In this document: piece after piece, positions 23,299 to 25,928 of the stretch | How the letters are laid out: the number at the start of each line of letters is the position of its first letter | Numbering within the stretch: position 1 is the first letter of the stretch | Assembly (NCBI GenBank): GCA_046757725.1 | Contig: JBHHYU010000036.1 | Location: 1-25,928, forward strand | Direction: 5' to 3' | From: JBHHYU01 sp046757725 | GTDB lineage: Bacteria; Desulfobacterota; Binatia; UBA9968 | Length of the DNA stretch: 25,928 nucleotides | Translations under genes and position numbers: made by a program | The notes under the pieces: generated by a model | The model's input: the letters and a program-made list of their open reading frames with translations, nothing else | What the model was told of the DNA's origin: nothing | Database searches by the model: none

Positions 23299-24462
23299 AT
23301 GAAAATTGCTTACGGTGACCTGATATCGGGAATCAGCGGGGACATGGCCGTGGGGGCGCTCGTCGACCTCGGCCTTCGTCCAGAAACGCTCAAGTCGGAG
23401 CTGAAAAAGATCCCCACGCTCCAATACCGGATCGAGGTCACAAAAAAAAGCCTTCACGGTATCCGAGCGACCCGATTTCGCGTGCTGACCAGAGAAAAGG
23501 AACCGGCGCGCTCCTGGAAAGATATCCAGCGATTGATCGAGCGTAGCTCCCTGGACCTCGAGATTAAAAAACGCGGGCTGAAGATCTTCGGCCGCCTGGC
23601 CGAGGCGGAGGGGAAAATCCACGGAGTGGCTCCCGACAGAGTCCGGTTCCACGAGGTGGGCGCCACCGACTCCATCGTGGACATCATGGGGACGGCCATA
23701 GGGGTTCATCACCTGAAGATCGACGCCTTCTATTTTTCACAGATCCCGCTGGGCCGAGGAATCACGCGGTCCCGACATGGTGCACTGCCGCTCCCCGGAC
23801 CAGCCACTCTTGAGCTCCTCAAAGGTCTTCCCGTGGAGTGGACTCATCTTAATGGTGAGACCGTGACGCCGACGGGCGCAGCGATCATGGCTGCACTGGG
23901 GGCAGGCTTCGGCGACCCACCGCATATGACCGTCGAAAAGATCGGCTACGGCGCGGGCCAGAAGGTATTTTTGGACAGGCCGAACCTGTTTCGTCTGATT
24001 ATCGGCGAGCATGGAGCGCCTTGCGAGCAGGGTGAGATGTTGGTCCTGGAAACCAATATCGACGATATGAACCCTGAAATTTATGACTATGTTCTGGACC
24101 GCCTCTTTGCTGCAGGCGCGCGCGACGTCTTTCTTTCCTCCATCCAGATGAAAAAAAACCGGCCCGGAACCTTGCTCCGGGTCATTGCCGATCCATCCCG
24201 TCGGGAGAAACTCGCTGAGATCATGTTTCGAGAGACGTCAACTATCGGGGTACGCTATTATCCGGTTCACCGGATGATCTTGAAGCGCACACTGAAAAAG
24301 GTGAAGACCAGATTTGGAAGAGTGACGGTCAAAATGATCCGCGAACCTGACGGAACAAAAAGAGCGGCACCCGAATACGACGACGTAAAGCGAATTGCCG
24401 AGGCTAAAAAGATACCTTTGAAGATTCTCTATGACGAGGTACTGAAAAGCTTTAAGGATTAA
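23299..24462 (+). CDS. larC: Nickel pincer cofactor biosynthesis protein LarC
   Basis: CTP-dependent nickel insertase that completes the nickel-pincer nucleotide cofactor of lactate racemase LarA and related racemases/epimerases; 387 residues. N-terminal motif SGISGDM (10-16), then RFHEVGATDSIVDIMG (H118, E119, G121), ETVTPTGAA, and the C-terminal LarC2 domain beginning at LETNIDDMNPE (250-260). In Lactobacillus plantarum larC is split and joined by programmed frameshifting; here it is one uninterrupted frame. LarB, LarE and a LarA homologue are not in the window, so the target enzyme is unknown. ATG at 23299 with no clear Shine-Dalgarno; the unusual 448-bp region lies directly upstream. Confidence 0.93.
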   Translation: MKIAYGDLISGISGDMAVGALVDLGLRPETLKSELKKIPTLQYRIEVTKKSLHGIRATRFRVLTREKEPARSWKDIQRLIERSSLDLEIKKRGLKIFGRLAEAEGKIHGVAPDRVRFHEVGATDSIVDIMGTAIGVHHLKIDAFYFSQIPLGRGITRSRHGALPLPGPATLELLKGLPVEWTHLNGETVTPTGAAIMAALGAGFGDPPHMTVEKIGYGAGQKVFLDRPNLFRLIIGEHGAPCEQGEMLVLETNIDDMNPEIYDYVLDRLFAAGARDVFLSSIQMKKNRPGTLLRVIADPSRREKLAEIMFRETSTIGVRYYPVHRMILKRTLKKVKTRFGRVTVKMIREPDGTKRAAPEYDDVKRIAEAKKIPLKILYDEVLKSFKD

Positions 24463-24621
24463 GCCCCCAAGTAATGAGCTGGGTCGGTCCGGTATTCCGG
24501 TGGGCTATCTCCCTATTGGCCCGCAGCCCATTTCTGCTCCAGCCATCATCGCGGTCTACCTGACCTAGAAGTTTGTTAAACTTAAATGTTGGAATAATCA
24601 CGCGGGGGGCGAGTTCCGTTC
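24463..24621. other. Convergent intergenic region between larC and the propeller gene
   Basis: 159 bp without an ORF. It contains the AT-rich palindrome AAGTTT-GTT-AAACTT (24569-24583), able to form a 6-bp stem, and a shorter CCGG/CCGG repeat near 24508. Neither has a T run, so a firm terminator cannot be assigned. Confidence 0.3.
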
Positions 24622-25818
24622 TCAGCGCAGGTTTCCGGTATGGCCGAGGGAGTAGCGGCCAGGCTGCGGCCAGACGGTGAGGCCATGCGGCTCCGTACCC
24701 ACGCGGACGCTTTTTACCGCGCCTGTTATCGTGTCAATGGCGTAGATAACATTGTCGAAGCGGCCGGAAAGCCAGAGCACCTTCCCGTCGGCGCTCACAT
24801 TCCCCATGTCGGGACTGCCGCCGCAGGGAAAGGTCCACGCAGCCACGATCTTTCTCGTTGCAAAATCGATGACGGCAACGCTACCCTTGCCCCCTGGAGG
24901 ACCGTACACGCGGCTCGAGCCACGGTTGGCCACATAAAGCTTCGTCCCATCACGGCTGGGATAAAGTCCGTGAGCACCGATTCCGGTCTTGATGAATCCA
25001 ACCTCGGTGAACCGTTCGCCGTCGATAAGAAACACACCTCCCGCCCTCAGGTCGGCGACGAAAAAAACTTTGCCATCAGGGGAGATCCGGATGTCCTGGG
25101 GCATGCCGCCCCTCGAAAGCTTGAGATAGCCGAGGACTTTCCGATTCACGAAGTCGATCTTTGCTAGCTTTCCCTGAAACTCGCAGGTGAAAATCGCGAA
25201 GCGGCCATCGATGGAGAAGTCCGCATGGTTGATCCCGCCACATTTAGGCACTAGGAGCGAATGCTGCAGCGCCATCGTGTGCGGGTCGCGGAAGTCAAGC
25301 CGCTTTAGAGCCTCGGCGACAACGACCGCCGAGCGACCGTCGGGAGTGAAGTACATGTTGTAGGGATCATCCACGGCAATTGGCTTATCAGGCTTGCCCG
25401 TTGTGGGGTCGATAGGGGTTAGACTCCCGTCGGTACGCCCCTCGGCGTTGTTGGTGACCCAGAGTGTTTTTAAGTCCCATGAGGGGACGATGTGCTGGGG
25501 GTGTACGCCCACAGGCACACGATCGATCACCTTGAGCGTGGCCGGGTGGATAACGCTAACGTCATTGGAACGCCGGTTGGGTACATAAATCCGCCATAGT
25601 GCGCCTGTGACAGCAGGACTGAACATCCGGGCCCGAGTCTCGCTGTACAGGTTCCGTGGGTCGATCACCGGCGGCATCCCCGGTATGGTTTGAACCGGAC
25701 GCCCCGGTGCGATCACCCCCTCCTGTGCCGGAACACCGGTCGGTGATAGGGAAAGCGTAAGGACAACTGCAGCGACCGCATTCATGGTGATGCGACGATT
25801 TTTTCGAGTTTGGTAAAT
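24622..25818 (-). CDS. Secreted YVTN-family beta-propeller protein
   Basis: An exported seven-bladed-propeller type protein of about 400 residues. A signal peptide is visible: basic n-region TRKNRR, hydrophobic core MNAVAAVVLTLSLS, then GVPAQEG. Repeats of about 40-45 residues follow the YVTN pattern: IYVPNRRSNDVSVIHP, LWVTNNAEG, MYFTPDGRSAVVVAE, IRISPDGKVFFVADL, LYVANRGSSRVYG, LWLSGRFDNVIYAIDT. Such proteins bind partners or cofactors in the periplasm; no catalytic role can be assigned. Start is uncertain. GGAGG at 25828-25824 is five bases before an in-frame ATT (25818), which gives a proper n-region; ATG 25785 cuts off the basic residues and ATG 25881 has no ribosome site. Confidence 0.85.
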   Translation of the reverse strand: MYQTRKNRRITMNAVAAVVLTLSLSPTGVPAQEGVIAPGRPVQTIPGMPPVIDPRNLYSETRARMFSPAVTGALWRIYVPNRRSNDVSVIHPATLKVIDRVPVGVHPQHIVPSWDLKTLWVTNNAEGRTDGSLTPIDPTTGKPDKPIAVDDPYNMYFTPDGRSAVVVAEALKRLDFRDPHTMALQHSLLVPKCGGINHADFSIDGRFAIFTCEFQGKLAKIDFVNRKVLGYLKLSRGGMPQDIRISPDGKVFFVADLRAGGVFLIDGERFTEVGFIKTGIGAHGLYPSRDGTKLYVANRGSSRVYGPPGGKGSVAVIDFATRKIVAAWTFPCGGSPDMGNVSADGKVLWLSGRFDNVIYAIDTITGAVKSVRVGTEPHGLTVWPQPGRYSLGHTGNLR

Positions 25819-25928
25819 GGCTACCTCCGACAAAGGAGTTTGTACAAATTGCCGGAATAGCTGAACGACAGATTCAAGCATGGCCTATAAAAATTTAATC
25901 GCTACGGGTTAATTCCCCGCAGCTTGCT

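Noticed and set aside
22760..23302. 180-codon open frame over the end of the hydrolase and the GC-rich gap
   Set aside because: It overlaps a well-supported gene in another frame, its product is Arg/Ser/Pro-rich low complexity, and there is no ribosome site; the open frame follows from GC richness.
1..25928. tRNA, rRNA, CRISPR array or complete insertion sequence
   Set aside because: I found no cloverleaf, no regularly spaced repeats and no transposase or terminal-repeat pair.

Overview
The window is bacterial chromosomal DNA: compact operons, Shine-Dalgarno sites, ATG/GTG/TTG starts and code 11. I cannot fix the phylum. An aerobic or facultative chemoheterotroph from an uncultivated Gram-negative-like lineage (for example Methylomirabilota, Rokubacteria, Nitrospirota or Deltaproteobacteria-like) would fit an 11-gene nuo operon mixed with UbiD, molybdenum-hydroxylase and ACMSD-like genes, but this is inference. 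By eye the first two thirds are close to 50% GC and the DNA from about 20.1 kb is richer in GC.

Layout. 1-780: the start of a small helix-turn-helix (excisionase/MerR-type) gene running off the left edge, its palindromic operator cluster, a doubtful remnant ORF, and a perfect 16-bp inverted repeat. 781-2064: a membrane M48/Ste24-type zinc protease (+). 2143-3006: an isocitrate lyase/PEP mutase family enzyme (-), downstream of the nuo operon and possibly its last gene. 3103-13559: a complete minus-strand operon nuoA-B-C-D-H-I-J-K-L-M-N for respiratory complex I without the NADH-input genes nuoEFG. It has a readable sigma70-type promoter and a 17-bp palindrome just before nuoA, and stem-loops in the I-J and K-L gaps. 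13641-13978: a divergent intergenic region with a nested-helix RNA-like element ending in a T run.

13979-20085: a six-gene plus-strand operon: SCP2-like small protein, alpha/beta hydrolase, ACMSD-type amidohydrolase, and the FAD, [2Fe-2S] and molybdopterin subunits of a xanthine dehydrogenase-family hydroxylase. It is followed by a convergent UbiD-family prenyl-FMN decarboxylase (-), then a divergent second alpha/beta hydrolase related to dihydropseudooxynicotine hydrolase/FrsA-type enzymes (+), then LarC (+), a nickel-pincer cofactor insertase. Together 14-24.5 kb looks like a catabolic island in which an aromatic or heteroaromatic ring is hydroxylated by a Mo enzyme and processed by C-C hydrolases and decarboxylases; the substrate cannot be read from sequence. 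A 448-bp GC-rich gap with a strong stem (22851-23298) separates the second hydrolase from larC. The right end holds a secreted YVTN-type beta-propeller protein (-) whose best Shine-Dalgarno site points to an ATT codon.

Most worth following up: the structured element at 13789-13914, the EFG-less complex I with its operator, the unassigned Mo-hydroxylase/UbiD pathway, and the GC-rich structured gap before larC. I see no tRNA, rRNA, CRISPR array or complete insertion sequence.
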